Assembly (NCBI GenBank): GCA_023430465.1
Contig: JAEZAM010000097.1
Span: 1 to 56,267 of the forward strand
DNA length: 56,267 nucleotides
Source: Bacteroidota bacterium
GTDB taxonomy: Bacteria; Bacteroidota; Bacteroidia; Chitinophagales; Chitinophagaceae
Reading direction: 5' to 3'
The position numbers were made by a program, and so were the translations under genes. The notes beneath the pieces were generated by a model. It made no database searches. It had not been told where the DNA came from and saw nothing but the letters and a program-made list of their open reading frames with translations. Positions 8,315 to 16,922 of the stretch are shown piece after piece. How positions within the stretch are numbered: position 1 is the first letter of the stretch; every line of letters starts with the position of its first letter.

Positions 8315-9313
8315 ATGAACATCAACAACTACATGGGTGCCCTCCAAAAGCCTCTCGGTTTAGGTTTTAATGGCCGCTCAACTGCCGCGGAAGTGGTGGC
8401 GGGAATCGATCTATCAGGAAAAACAGCAATCGTCACCGGCGGTAACACGGGTATCGGTCTGGAGACCACGAAAGTTCTTGCCGGTGCGGGAGCTAAGGTC
8501 ATTGTGCTTGCCCGTGATGTAAATAAGGCTGCACAGAACCTGGCAGGTATGCATGATGTCAGGATCGAGCCGGTGGACCTGATGAATCCATTATCTATCG
8601 ATGATTTTGCGGATCGGTACATTGCATCGGAACGTAGCCTTGATTTGCTTATCAACAACGCCGGCATCATGTGGGTGCCACTCCGGCGTGATAGTCGTGG
8701 TGTAGAATCCCAGTTGGCCACGAATTATCTTGCCCAGTTTCACCTGGCGGCACGGCTATTCCCTGCGCTGGCCGAAGCGGGTAATGCGCGTGTGGTGAAC
8801 GTGTCATCCCAGGGGCACCAATTTGCTTCATTCGATTTTGATGATCCAGGTTTCCGTACTCGGCCATACAACACCCTCGCTGCATATGGGCAATCCAAAA
8901 CCGCAACCAACCTGTTTACCGTAGAGCTTGACATGCGGGCGAAGGGGAGAGGGGTCCGTGTATTTTCCGTGCATCCTGGTTCCATCGGTGGAACTGAACT
9001 GGCGAGGGAAGCGCCACTGGAATTGTTTCAACAGATGGGCTTTCTTGATGCGGACGGGAATATGCGGCCGGAGGTGGCAGCTTCCCTGAAGACCATCCCG
9101 CAAGGCGCTGCAACGACTGTGTGGTGCGCAACCAGCCCATCGCTCAGTAATCTTGGCGGTGTCTATTGTGAAGATGCCGACGTGGCTGTGATTGCGGATG
9201 ACGAAGCGCCGATGGGAAGTCCGGGCGTAAAATTGTATTCGCTGGATAAAGAGTCTGCCAGAGGGTTATGGCGCTGGTCAGAGGAGGTCACCGGTCTTCA
9301 CTTTGATCTGTAG
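8315..9313 (+). CDS. Short-chain dehydrogenase (retinol dehydrogenase/WWOX-like)
   Basis: The 332-residue oxidoreductase has the Rossmann motif TGGNTGIG (about 42-49), NNAG (about 115) and the catalytic YGQSK pair, with the active-site serine in VVNVSSQGH. The extended C-terminal lobe (HPGSIGGTELARE onward) is typical of the longer retinol dehydrogenase/WW-domain oxidoreductase-like branch. It should be cytoplasmic and NAD(P)-dependent; the substrate is unknown. An AraC regulator follows on the same strand 56 bases later and may control it. Confidence 0.88.
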   Translation: MNINNYMGALQKPLGLGFNGRSTAAEVVAGIDLSGKTAIVTGGNTGIGLETTKVLAGAGAKVIVLARDVNKAAQNLAGMHDVRIEPVDLMNPLSIDDFADRYIASERSLDLLINNAGIMWVPLRRDSRGVESQLATNYLAQFHLAARLFPALAEAGNARVVNVSSQGHQFASFDFDDPGFRTRPYNTLAAYGQSKTATNLFTVELDMRAKGRGVRVFSVHPGSIGGTELAREAPLELFQQMGFLDADGNMRPEVAASLKTIPQGAATTVWCATSPSLSNLGGVYCEDADVAVIADDEAPMGSPGVKLYSLDKESARGLWRWSEEVTGLHFDL

Positions 9314-9369
9314 TCTCCACACTGCAACGGTGACCTTGCGTCAGCATTTCATAACTTTAGATGTGCAAT

Positions 9370-10194
9370 ATGGATTATAAAGCAAAATACATTACGCCCG
9401 ATATCAAGCTTTCGCTTTACGAGGATAGTTTTTTCAAATCAGACATCATGTTCGACCAGCATATGCTGATCTGGTTTATTTCGGGTGAAACAAAGATTGT
9501 CCAGGCGGAAGGTAACTATGTATTCGGCGCAGGTGATATTTTCCTGATCCCGCGGAACCAGCTCGCGACGATTATCAATTATCCAAAGGATGGACGACCG
9601 CATAAAACGGTTGTGATGCACCTGACAGTTGATCGGCTGCGCAAGTTTTATGAAAGTATTCCCCCCAGGGCAGGAGGCGGCAGTCCACAAAGAATAGTTC
9701 AGTTTGGTCAACATCCATTGCTGCAAAGTTGCATGTCGTCGCTTATTCCTTATTTCGATATGGATGATCTTCCACCCGGTCTCGCAACACTGAAGATAAA
9801 TGAAGCGATTACCATACTTCGATCTGTTGATCCCGCTATTGACGGGGTGCTTGCCAACTTCGAGGAGCCCGGCAAACTCGATCTTGCCGGCTACATGGAA
9901 AAGAATTTCATGTTCAACATGCCTATTGAAAGGTTCGGTTACCTCACCGGCAGAAGCATCACGACATTCAAGCGCGATTTCAAAAAAATCTATAACACTA
10001 CTCCGCAGCGTTGGCTGACCCGTAAGCGACTTGAGCTGGCGCACTACAGGTTTGTTGAGCACCGCAGCAAGCCTATAGATGTATGTTACGAAGTGGGTTT
10101 TGAAAATCTTTCCCATTTTTCCTTCGCCTTCAAAAAGCAGTTTGGCTATGCCCCGACAAAATTACTTGGGCAATCGGGGAAGTTAAGTAGTTGA
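9370..10194 (+). CDS. AraC-family transcriptional regulator
   Basis: The protein has an N-terminal cupin (about 20-110; GAGDIFLIPRNQL) and a C-terminal AraC HTH pair, ending in CYEVGFENLSHFSFAFKKQF, the canonical second HTH. An in-frame ATG exists at 9361, but a -7-like box (TAACTTTA, 9352-9359) lies directly before it, so the ATG at 9370 (274 residues) is the better start and the mRNA would be almost leaderless. The gene follows an SDR gene on the same strand and has its own promoter. Confidence 0.87.
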   Translation: MDYKAKYITPDIKLSLYEDSFFKSDIMFDQHMLIWFISGETKIVQAEGNYVFGAGDIFLIPRNQLATIINYPKDGRPHKTVVMHLTVDRLRKFYESIPPRAGGGSPQRIVQFGQHPLLQSCMSSLIPYFDMDDLPPGLATLKINEAITILRSVDPAIDGVLANFEEPGKLDLAGYMEKNFMFNMPIERFGYLTGRSITTFKRDFKKIYNTTPQRWLTRKRLELAHYRFVEHRSKPIDVCYEVGFENLSHFSFAFKKQFGYAPTKLLGQSGKLSS

Positions 10195-10314
10195 GCCATT
10201 GCTCTCGATGTTGTGGTGTGCTATTTCTGAAATACATGCTTAGAACATTTCTTATCAAAAGTCAATAGCCACGTTGTGATGCAGAGCGAACTTTGTGTAG
10301 CTAAATCGACAGAT

Positions 10315-10610
10315 ATGATACTACAAAGAAATACTAAGCACCCAAATTTTATCCTGGGTATTGTCAGTTAATCCTCTTACTGGTGGGAATGGTGGTAATG
10401 GCAGGCTATCACGAAGCCGGCCGGCAAATGATTTTTGGCGCCGTCATTCTCGGTGCACTGCACTGGATCATCAGTATTATAAATGTTTGGACAGATAGAC
10501 AAATCAAGGATGAAATGAGCCGCTTTTTCTGGTTGTCTGTGGTTATCATGATCCCGCCGCTGGCAGGGATGATCTATTACATGAGTACTGACCGCCGGTT
10601 TACGCTTTGA
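10315..10610 (+). pseudogene. Small two-helix membrane protein, apparent frameshift
   Basis: The ATG at 10315 opens a frame reading RNTKHPNFILGIVS and then stops at TAA. One base out of phase the sequence continues as LILLLVGMVVMAGYHEAGRQ and on to a second hydrophobic helix ending at 10610. Restoring one T at about 10369 joins the two into a coherent 98-residue protein with two or three membrane segments. It may be a real one-base deletion, a sequencing error, or a shortened protein made from the GTG at 10383. No family is recognised. Confidence 0.5.
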
Positions 10611-10651
10611 TGTACCGGTGTGCCGGGCACCATGCACGATGTGGCATTAAC

Positions 10652-10850
10652 CCCGGGATTAATCCCGGGTTAGTAGCATCTTACAGGAGTGCGGATAGCG
10701 GAGTGCGTAGTGAGCGGAGCAGGTACTTAACTGTTATGTACGCGTGTACCTCAAAACCAATGATCAGGATCTGGGAACCATCCCGTGCAGACTTCCGACC
10801 AGGGCTTCAGCCCGCCAGTCGGACCATCTGAACAGCCTGGGCTTTAGCCC
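10652..10850. repeat. Cluster of three REP-like palindromes
   Basis: CCCGGGATT-AATCCCGGG (10652-10669) is a perfect 18-bp palindrome. CCGAC...GTCGG encloses GGGCTTCAGCCC (10795-10822), and GGGCTTTAGCCC follows (10839-10850). Such GGGCT-AGCCC hairpins are typical extragenic palindromes of Bacteroidota. The stretch 10611-10958 holds no gene. Confidence 0.7.
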
Positions 10851-10958
10851 GGGGGACGAGTACGGCGATGAAAATCCCAGCCTCTGTCCCAACACGCTCC
10901 CGTTCTTATTCCCCCTCTTTTCAGCCCTGGCATCCAAACTTTCTGTAATTTGGATAGT

Positions 10959-11537
10959 ATGTACGAGGTCTTTCTGAAAATGCTTCGCGAGAAGGTTACG
11001 ATCACCGAGGACGAAGCAGCTATCATACAATCGCAATTGACGCCGAAGAAGATTCGGCGCAAGCAGTACCTTTTGCAGGAGGGTGATCCATGCCGCTTCA
11101 TCGCGGTAGTGGAGCGCGGTGCGCTTCGTTCCTACACCGTCGATGAAAAAGGGGTGGAACACATCGTGCAATTCGCCATCGAAGGTTGGACGATCGCTGA
11201 TCTTTACAGCTTCCTGACCGGCGAGCCGGCTACGTACAACATCGATGCCCTGGAAGATTCGGAATTGATTCTTATCAGCAAAGCATCTTACGAAGAGCTG
11301 TTGCAGAAGGTGCCTGGTTTCGAAACCTGGATACGCCTGCAGATCACGGGTGCATACATTGCCATGCAGCAACGGTTAACCTCCATCATCTCCCTCTCGC
11401 TCGAAGAGCGCTACGTGAATTTTACCAACACATATCCCGAGATTGTTCAGCGTGTACCGCAACACATGATCGCTTCTTTTATGGGGCTGACGCCCGAAAC
11501 ACTGAGCCGCGTCAGGCGCAAGATCCGCCTCAAATAA
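10959..11537 (+). CDS. Crp/Fnr-family regulator with FNR-type recognition helix
   Basis: The 192-residue protein has a cyclic-nucleotide-binding-like beta roll (about 25-110; LLQEGDPCRFIAVVERGALR) and a C-terminal winged helix. The recognition helix TPETLSRVRRK contains E180, S183 and R184, the ExxSR pattern that FNR uses to read TTGAT half-sites. The Fe-S cysteines of FNR are absent, so it resembles DNR-like or other ligand-type members. It is therefore a candidate reader of the TGAT-N4-ATCA boxes at 14601, 20849 and 35009; this is inference, because this helix is common in Bacteroidota Crp proteins. A TTG at 10950 is a possible alternative start. Confidence 0.85.
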   Translation: MYEVFLKMLREKVTITEDEAAIIQSQLTPKKIRRKQYLLQEGDPCRFIAVVERGALRSYTVDEKGVEHIVQFAIEGWTIADLYSFLTGEPATYNIDALEDSELILISKASYEELLQKVPGFETWIRLQITGAYIAMQQRLTSIISLSLEERYVNFTNTYPEIVQRVPQHMIASFMGLTPETLSRVRRKIRLK

Positions 11538-11608
11538 CTGATCCCGTCTTGATTTAGGTCAATGCATTTTCTTGCTTCCACACAATGGAGCGGGGCTCCA
11601 TGCGGGGT

Positions 11609-11616
11609 TAGCTTTG
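11609..11616 (+). promoter_or_regulatory. -7 box TAGCTTTG
   Basis: This exact TAnnTTTG match lies 15 bases before the ATG at 11632 and supports that start over an upstream in-frame codon at 11572. Confidence 0.6.
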
Positions 11617-11631
11617 CATTATAAAACGAAA

Positions 11632-12297
11632 ATGATGCAAACGAAACAAACAATAGCAGTGATAGGAGCAACGGGGAGCATGGGTTCAGCGATTTCCACT
11701 GCGCTCGCAAAAGGCAATTACCGGTTACTACTCAAGGCAAACAGTGAAGAACGGCTGGAGAAACTGGTAGGTGACATCAAATCAAAATATCCCGCGGCAG
11801 ATATTGAGGCAGCGCCCTGCCAGGTCGATGCAAGCTGGGAAGCTGATATCATTATCCTTGCCGTGCCTTACCAGGCAGAAGCGGAGATCGCAGAAAGTAT
11901 CCGCGAGGTGGCCAACCGAAAGATCGTGATCAGTATATCCAACCCGTTGAACGAGACATACGACGGACTCGTGACGGCACCCGATACAAGTGCTGCAGAG
12001 CAATTGCAACTTTTGCTCCCGAATTCAATTGTTGTCAAAGCGTTCAACACCACCTTTGCCGCTGATTTTGCTGCGCCAGTCATTGCTGGCACGCAAGTGG
12101 ATGCATTTATCGCCGGTAACAATGACGAGGCGAACGCACAGGTTGGGGAAGTTGTCGCTACTGCCGGGTTCAACCCGGTCATTGCGGGAAACCTGACCAT
12201 CAGCAGAACCCTGGAGAACATGCAACTCCTGCTCATCCAGCTTGGAATGAAGTACAACTACAACTGGCATGCAGGGTGGAAGATCCTCCATTCATAA
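11632..12297 (+). CDS. NADPH-dependent F420-reductase-like NAD(P)-binding protein
   Basis: The 221-residue protein has an N-terminal Rossmann domain with GATGSMGSAIS (about 10-20) and the mid-domain DIIILAVPYQAEAEI and KIVISISNPLN, typical of the NADP oxidoreductase/F420-dependent family. C-terminally it keeps VVKAFNTTFAADF, also diagnostic. Bacteroidota do not make F420, so the partner is more likely a flavin or another NAD(P)-linked substrate. It is followed by a secreted YceI and an SDR gene on the same strand with gaps of 29 and 41 bases, so these three probably form an operon. Confidence 0.85.
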   Translation: MMQTKQTIAVIGATGSMGSAISTALAKGNYRLLLKANSEERLEKLVGDIKSKYPAADIEAAPCQVDASWEADIIILAVPYQAEAEIAESIREVANRKIVISISNPLNETYDGLVTAPDTSAAEQLQLLLPNSIVVKAFNTTFAADFAAPVIAGTQVDAFIAGNNDEANAQVGEVVATAGFNPVIAGNLTISRTLENMQLLLIQLGMKYNYNWHAGWKILHS

Positions 12298-12326
12298 TTT
12301 TTTTACCTACACTAAAACCATAAAAC

Positions 12327-12896
12327 ATGAAAAAGTTAACCCTTGTATTATCTGCATTCATTTTGCTGACGGCTTTTGCATTCAACAATGAATGGACGAA
12401 CGATGATGCCCACTCGCAGATGGCATTTACGGTAAAGCACCTGGGGATCTCCGATGTATCCGGAACGTTCAATGATTTTGACGTAAACATCAAATCCGCC
12501 AAGGCCGATTTCTCCGATGCAGTGGTGGAAATGATCGCCAGGGTTGCTTCAATCGATACCCGTGTTGAAGCCCGCGACAATCACCTGAAGAGCGCAGATT
12601 TCTTTGATGCTGAGAAATACCCGACCATCCATTTTATCAGCAAGTCGATCAGGCCTGCAGGTAAGAACAAATACAAACTGACCGGTGATCTCACCCTGCA
12701 TGGCATTACGCGCCAGGTAACCGTTGACATGACTTACCGTGGTGTTGTGGAAAATGCCATGAACAAAAAACAGACAGCAGGCTTCCAGGTGACAGGCACC
12801 ATTAAACGTTCTGATTTTAACCTCGGAAATGGCTTTCCGCCACCCATGATCAGCAATGAAGTGCGGATCAAAGCAGACGGTGAATTTACTGAGTAA
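12327..12896 (+). CDS. YceI-family protein, exported form
   Basis: The 189-residue protein has a signal peptide (about 1-18, ending TAFAFN) followed by a YceI lipocalin-like barrel: HSQMAFTVKHLGISDVSG, the SIDTRVEARDNHLKS stretch, and LHGITRQVTVDMTY. It should bind an isoprenoid or similar amphiphile in the periplasm. It is the exported counterpart of the cytoplasmic YceI at 764, and the two share the SIDTR...RDNHL signature. It lies between an NAD(P)-binding protein and an SDR, probably co-transcribed. Confidence 0.9.
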   Translation: MKKLTLVLSAFILLTAFAFNNEWTNDDAHSQMAFTVKHLGISDVSGTFNDFDVNIKSAKADFSDAVVEMIARVASIDTRVEARDNHLKSADFFDAEKYPTIHFISKSIRPAGKNKYKLTGDLTLHGITRQVTVDMTYRGVVENAMNKKQTAGFQVTGTIKRSDFNLGNGFPPPMISNEVRIKADGEFTE

Positions 12897-12937
12897 GGTC
12901 AGTGGAAACAATATTGTTCACACTAAAACGAAGTACT

Positions 12938-13687
12938 ATGAAATTATTTGAAAACGAGGTGGCGCTTGTCACAGGTGCCGGTTCAGGTATCGGTAAGGCA
13001 ACAGCCATATTACTGGCGGCGGAAGGCGCCAGGGTGGTTATCTCTGATATTTCAGAGAAACATGGACAGGAAGCGGTGGAAGAGATCAGGAAGAGTGGTG
13101 GGGAAGCTTTTTTTGTGAAGGCGGATTCATCGTTGCCCGAGGACAACGAAGCGTTGGTGAAAAAGACGGTGGAGAAATATGGTGGTCTTGACGTAGCGGT
13201 TAACAACGCCGGTATAGGCGGCCCACTGGCACCTACCGGGGAGTATCCGATCGATGGCTGGAAGAAAGTGATAGACATTAATCTTTCCGGCGTATTCTAT
13301 GGCTTGCGCTATCAAATTCCAGCGATGGCTGGGAAAGGCGGAAGCATTGTCAATATTGCATCTATCCTTGGGCAGGCAGGCACAAAAGGATCTCCTGCAT
13401 ATGTTGCCGCCAAGCATGGAGTGGTTGGCCTGACAAAAGCAGCCGCCCTTGAGAACGCAGACAAAGGAATTCGTATCAATGCCGTGGGTCCGGGATATAT
13501 CAAAACACCACTGGTAATGGACAGTCTTCCCAAAGAAGCACTTGATGCGCTGGTTGGACTGCACCCGATCGGCCGGCTAGGAGAGTCTGCGGAGATCGCC
13601 GAGCTGATCGTTTGGCTCGCCTCCGGCAAGTCCTCCTTTGTTACCGGGGCTTACTATCCTGCAGACGGTGGATACCTGGCGCAATAA
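12938..13687 (+). CDS. Classical SDR-family oxidoreductase
   Basis: The 249-residue enzyme has all classical SDR marks: TGAGSGIGKA (about 11-20), NNAG (about 88), the catalytic serine in IVNIASILG and YVAAKHG. The C-terminal YPADGGYLAQ closes the fold as in glucose 1-dehydrogenase and 3-oxoacyl reductase-like members. Asp at the end of beta-2 (VISDIS) favours NAD over NADP. The start at 12938 gives the normal family length; an earlier codon at 12902 would add 12 residues. The substrate is unknown. Confidence 0.88.
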   Translation: MKLFENEVALVTGAGSGIGKATAILLAAEGARVVISDISEKHGQEAVEEIRKSGGEAFFVKADSSLPEDNEALVKKTVEKYGGLDVAVNNAGIGGPLAPTGEYPIDGWKKVIDINLSGVFYGLRYQIPAMAGKGGSIVNIASILGQAGTKGSPAYVAAKHGVVGLTKAAALENADKGIRINAVGPGYIKTPLVMDSLPKEALDALVGLHPIGRLGESAEIAELIVWLASGKSSFVTGAYYPADGGYLAQ

Positions 13688-13783
13688 ACTATCCCTAAAC
13701 AGATTGTCTTGCATCGCTCAGCGATGATTTTTTTGCGATGAAACAATTTTCGGTAAATATTTATTGTTTATCAATAATTATAG

Positions 13784-13791
13784 TATGTTTG
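13784..13791 (+). promoter_or_regulatory. -7 box TATGTTTG before the DUF2975 gene
   Basis: This TAnnTTTG match ends only seven bases before the ATG at 13799, so the transcript is probably leaderless or starts at the second ATG (13808). Confidence 0.6.
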
Positions 13792-13798
13792 CCAGCAA

Positions 13799-14362
13799 AT
13801 GCAGCTAATGGCAACTACTTTCAATACCACTCTTACCCGGCGAATCTTACTCGTGATGGCCTGGGTGATTTTTGCCGGCCTGGGCATTGACGCCGGTGGC
13901 ATCATTGTTTATTCGATCGGCAGCCTCGTGACAAAAGCCGGTGCGCCTGTCCATTTCTGGCAGGCCGTTGACCTTTCAAACCTCCTGGCATTTGACCGGT
14001 CTCATTTTATCACGCTTGTCTCTATCATGACAATCGTTGCCGTGGTAAAAACAGTAATGTTCTATTTTATCGTCAGAATACTCCATGACAACAGGCTGAA
14101 CATTGTCCGTCCTTTTAATCGCCAGTTGACATCTTTCGTGGTCCTGATTTCCTATTTGTCTATGGTGATCGGCTTGTTTTCGCTTGCCGGTACCAGGTTT
14201 ACCGAGTGGCTCGCGGAGCGGGGTACGCAGTTTCCCACAATTGAATCACTGCGGCTTGGTGGGGGTGATGTCTGGTTGTTCATGAGCGTCACACTTTTTG
14301 TGATAGCTGTCATTTTCAAAAGAGGTATCGAAATCCAGGAAGAAAACGATTTAACTGTCTGA
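13799..14362 (+). CDS. DUF2975 membrane protein
   Basis: The 187-residue protein has four predicted membrane helices (about 14-38, 70-95, 112-132, 155-172) and matches the DUF2975 family. Such proteins are almost always encoded with a small Cro/CI-type regulator, and one follows here two bases after the stop. The membrane protein may sequester or signal to the regulator; no direct evidence is visible. If the -7 box at 13784 is real, the ATG at 13808 could also serve as start. Confidence 0.85.
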   Translation: MQLMATTFNTTLTRRILLVMAWVIFAGLGIDAGGIIVYSIGSLVTKAGAPVHFWQAVDLSNLLAFDRSHFITLVSIMTIVAVVKTVMFYFIVRILHDNRLNIVRPFNRQLTSFVVLISYLSMVIGLFSLAGTRFTEWLAERGTQFPTIESLRLGGGDVWLFMSVTLFVIAVIFKRGIEIQEENDLTV

Positions 14363-14364
14363 TC

Positions 14365-14586
14365 ATGCCTATCATTGTGAACCTGGATGTTATGATGGCA
14401 AAACGAAAAATGTCATTGAACGAGCTTTCTGACAAAGTTGGCCTGACGCTTTCCAACCTTTCTATTCTCAAAACGGGTAAAGCCAAAGCAATTCGTTTTT
14501 CCACATTGGAGGCCATATGCAAGGCACTGGATTGCCAGCCGGCCGATATCCTTGAGTATTCAGAACCTAAAAAGTCACGCCGTTGA
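14365..14586 (+). CDS. Small XRE/Cro-family DNA-binding protein (YozG-like)
   Basis: The 73-residue protein is a single Cro/CI helix-turn-helix: MSLNELSDKVGLTLSNLSIL is the HTH, and FSTLEAICKALDCQPADILE is the canonical end of the domain. It is the standard partner of DUF2975 membrane proteins, and the two genes are essentially contiguous. It probably regulates its own operon. Confidence 0.9.
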   Translation: MPIIVNLDVMMAKRKMSLNELSDKVGLTLSNLSILKTGKAKAIRFSTLEAICKALDCQPADILEYSEPKKSRR

Positions 14587-14600
14587 GGAAGGGATCGACC

Positions 14601-14665
14601 TGATAAATATCAAGTCGTTACCGGTATCAGATCAGGTGCTGCGGGGATCGGATGCGGTACTTTTA
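14601..14665 (+). promoter_or_regulatory. FNR/DNR-type box and -7 box of the hemerythrin gene
   Basis: TGAT-AAAT-ATCA (14601-14612) is a perfect inverted repeat of FNR/DNR type. A -7-like box TACTTTTA lies at 14658-14665, 51.5 bases from the box centre, which is about two helical turns farther than in the two RIC promoters. The transcript would start at or next to the ATG at 14671. Confidence 0.55.
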
Positions 14666-14670
14666 TATTT

Positions 14671-15162
14671 ATGCAGAACACAGTCAGCCCCATCAAACGA
14701 AGCGAGCAGCTTGCTCCTCTTAGTCGTGAACATCATGACGGCCTTTTATTTTGCTGGAAGATCCGGCAGGGCCTGGGAAACGGCACCCCCGTCAGCACAT
14801 TGCAGGAATTTGTTTTGTGGTATTGGCGTTCGCACCTGCAGCATCATTTCAAACAGGAAGAATCGATCCTCCTGCCTTATATCGGGGGTCATCCCTTTGC
14901 TGAGCAATTATTGAAAGAACACCAGGATATCCGCGATGTCATCCTTAGCCTTGAACGGAATCCTGATGTAAACCTGTTTTCTGTCCTTGCATCCTTCGTT
15001 AATAATCATATTCGATTCGAAGAGCGACATCTGTTCAATTACCTGGAAAAAATACTCAGCCTTGAGGAGTTGGATTTGGTAGCAGGAAAACTTGCCGCGT
15101 TGCATGAAAATGCGGATGATAGCTGGACGATAGAATTCTGGATACGAAAAAATAAAAAATAA
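14671..15162 (+). CDS. Hemerythrin-like (HHE) di-iron protein
   Basis: The 163-residue four-helix protein carries the metal-ligand pattern of the HHE family: LSREHHDG (H21/H22), HLQHHFKQEE (H55, H58/H59, E63), EHQD (H84) and NNHIRFEERH (H113, E117). Such proteins bind O2 or NO or act in iron and nitrosative-stress handling. There is no ScdA_N cysteine domain, so it is not a RIC protein itself. An FNR/DNR-type box upstream, shared with both RIC operons, suggests joint control. Confidence 0.85.
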   Translation: MQNTVSPIKRSEQLAPLSREHHDGLLFCWKIRQGLGNGTPVSTLQEFVLWYWRSHLQHHFKQEESILLPYIGGHPFAEQLLKEHQDIRDVILSLERNPDVNLFSVLASFVNNHIRFEERHLFNYLEKILSLEELDLVAGKLAALHENADDSWTIEFWIRKNKK

Positions 15163-15190
15163 GGCCTTTCAGCCCTGGCAGGGTAGACGA

Positions 15191-15700
15191 TCACTCCCCT
15201 CTGAATGCCTTCACGCTGTCGACCAGTGGCTGGAGGTTTTCAGGTTTAAGGTGATTGTAGTCGGTGAGCATGGTCTGTTTCACGCCAGGCTCTTTTGCCA
15301 GTCTTGCGCCCATGCGGAGCATGAAGCGATCCCACCACGACAATTTTTTGATCTCCAACTTCCCGGGCAGATAAAATACCTCCATCGAAGAGCGGAGATC
15401 ATCGGGTATTCCTGAACGGAGATAGCTTTTTAATTTCTCGACTTCACCGGCCGGCGTGCCAGATACCAGGAAGAAGAAAACCTTCTTTTGGTAAAGAATA
15501 TCCAGGTGGTGCCGGATCCATTTTGTTAGTTCAAGTTTACCGATATACACGCTGCTGCCCAGGATGAGATAGTCAAAGCCGGAGGGATCGGGCGCTTTTC
15601 CTTCTGCGGACGATGCTTCCAAATCCAGGCGGGTTGCCAGCCAGTTAGCATACTGCGCGGTAGCGCCATACCTTCCTTTATAAATGATCACGCCTTTCAT
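15191..15700 (-). CDS. Flavodoxin-domain protein (HemG-like)
   Basis: The 169-residue protein begins with the flavodoxin beta-1 and phosphate-loop region VIIYKGRYGATAQYANWLA, and has YLILGSSVYIGKL where the FMN-binding loop is expected. It resembles the menaquinone-dependent protoporphyrinogen oxidase (HemG/flavodoxin_5) branch, which supplies haem under low oxygen. That would suit the haem-rich respiratory genes upstream. It starts 33 bases beyond the cytochrome c gene on the same strand, so it is probably the last gene of the ba3-oxidase operon. Confidence 0.8.
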   Translation of the reverse strand: MKGVIIYKGRYGATAQYANWLATRLDLEASSAEGKAPDPSGFDYLILGSSVYIGKLELTKWIRHHLDILYQKKVFFFLVSGTPAGEVEKLKSYLRSGIPDDLRSSMEVFYLPGKLEIKKLSWWDRFMLRMGARLAKEPGVKQTMLTDYNHLKPENLQPLVDSVKAFRGE

Positions 15701-15733
15701 GGTTAGGTGTTTATGCCGTATATGTAGCAGGGT

Positions 15734-16291
15734 TTATTGACGCTTTTGTCTGGCGGTGACCAGTTCTGCTTTTAACTGCATGACCTTTGCTGCGAACAGC
15801 AATACGATAACCAACAGGGCAATTGCTCCGAGGATTCCCATGAATGGCCAGAAATCCCGGCTCCATGAAATGGGAACATAGCTTTCTTTTTTCATCACCG
15901 GTTTTGCAAATGGTGCTTTTTCCCCGGCACCTGATTTTGCTTCCGCTTTGATGAATTCGACGATGCTTTTGATATGATCCGAAGTCAGATCAGGATGATC
16001 AGGCATCGGCATCTTGTTGAATTTTTCAAAAACCGCTACAGCATCCTTGTCGCCTTTTTTCACCATCGACTGGGAGGAGTGTACGAAGTTTACGATCCAG
16101 TCGATGGACCGACGCTCGTCAACACCGGCAAGGGCCGGGCCTGTCAATGTCTTGTGTACGTTATGGCAGGAGGCACAACGGCTGGTGAAGATAGCCTTGC
16201 CTTCGGTTACTGGTGGATCAGGAGTGGCAGAAACCCTGCTGAAAGAAAAAAGAAGAAGAAGGAATAAAACAAAGCCAATATTATTTTTCAT
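15734..16291 (-). CDS. Membrane-anchored monohaem cytochrome c
   Basis: Starting at the second ATG, the protein has 185 residues: a signal peptide (about 1-22), a class I cytochrome c domain with CASCH (C39, C42, H43) and a likely Met ligand in KMPMPDHP, and a C-terminal membrane helix (about 143-170) with a short basic tail. It should sit on the periplasmic side as the electron donor to the CuA subunit of the adjacent oxidase. The gene overlaps the SCO gene by 11 bases. A longer start at 16312 is open but would put charged residues before the signal. Confidence 0.9.
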   Translation of the reverse strand: MKNNIGFVLFLLLLFSFSRVSATPDPPVTEGKAIFTSRCASCHNVHKTLTGPALAGVDERRSIDWIVNFVHSSQSMVKKGDKDAVAVFEKFNKMPMPDHPDLTSDHIKSIVEFIKAEAKSGAGEKAPFAKPVMKKESYVPISWSRDFWPFMGILGAIALLVIVLLFAAKVMQLKAELVTARQKRQ

Positions 16292-16922
16292 TTTGCAGCT
16301 TTTTAATATCATTTATAAGTTGTGATACTTCTTTGTCGCTTGTGCCATCGTAGTAGCCACGGATGCGTTTGTCTGTGTCCACGAGAACCAGTTTTTCACT
16401 ATGGATGAAATCATTCGGTCCCCCGTCACCATCTGTAGCAACCAGCATAAAGCCGTTCCGCGCCAGGTTGTATATGGTCTTCTTTTCACCGGTTATGAGT
16501 TCCCAATTGTCAGGACTGATCTTCATTTTTTTCAAGTAGGTATTCAGTTGCCCGACACTGTCACGTTCCGGATCCACGGAAAATGACCTTATCAGTACAT
16601 TGCTTTCGCTGAATTCTGCCTGTACCTTCTTCAGGTTGTTGGTCATTTTTGGACAGACCACAGGACAGTGAGTAAAGAAAAAATCGGCGACCACGATATG
16701 ATTTGTCCATGACTCCAGCGAAGCGATACCACCGTTTTGATTGATAAGTTCATAAGACGGTATTGTATGTGACTTTTCTTTACCGCCAGGGACTGTCTTA
16801 CCATAAACCGGCAGGGATCCGATCCTGTTTTCCCAGAACAGGTATCCGGCATAGGCCAGCACCGGCACGAGGAAAACCATTGGAATGAACCATGCTATCG
16901 CTGACGGTTTTTTCATGATCAT
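16281..16922 (-). CDS. SCO1/SenC copper chaperone
   Basis: The 213-residue protein has an N-terminal membrane anchor (about 9-29) and a thioredoxin-like domain. The copper ligands are intact: HCPVVCPK (C86, C90) and H174 in NDFIHSEK. SCO proteins load the CuA site of cytochrome oxidase subunit II, whose gene lies two positions upstream. The start overlaps the subunit I stop as ATGA, so translation is coupled. It may also help mature the CuA site of NosZ, but that is not shown by sequence. Confidence 0.93.
   Translation of the reverse strand: MIMKKPSAIAWFIPMVFLVPVLAYAGYLFWENRIGSLPVYGKTVPGGKEKSHTIPSYELINQNGGIASLESWTNHIVVADFFFTHCPVVCPKMTNNLKKVQAEFSESNVLIRSFSVDPERDSVGQLNTYLKKMKISPDNWELITGEKKTIYNLARNGFMLVATDGDGGPNDFIHSEKLVLVDTDKRIRGYYDGTSDKEVSQLINDIKKLQNEK

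Noticed and set aside
8134..8370. Possible 78-residue gene before the SDR gene
   Set aside because: It overlaps the SDR start and promoter by 56 bases, has no promoter or family features.
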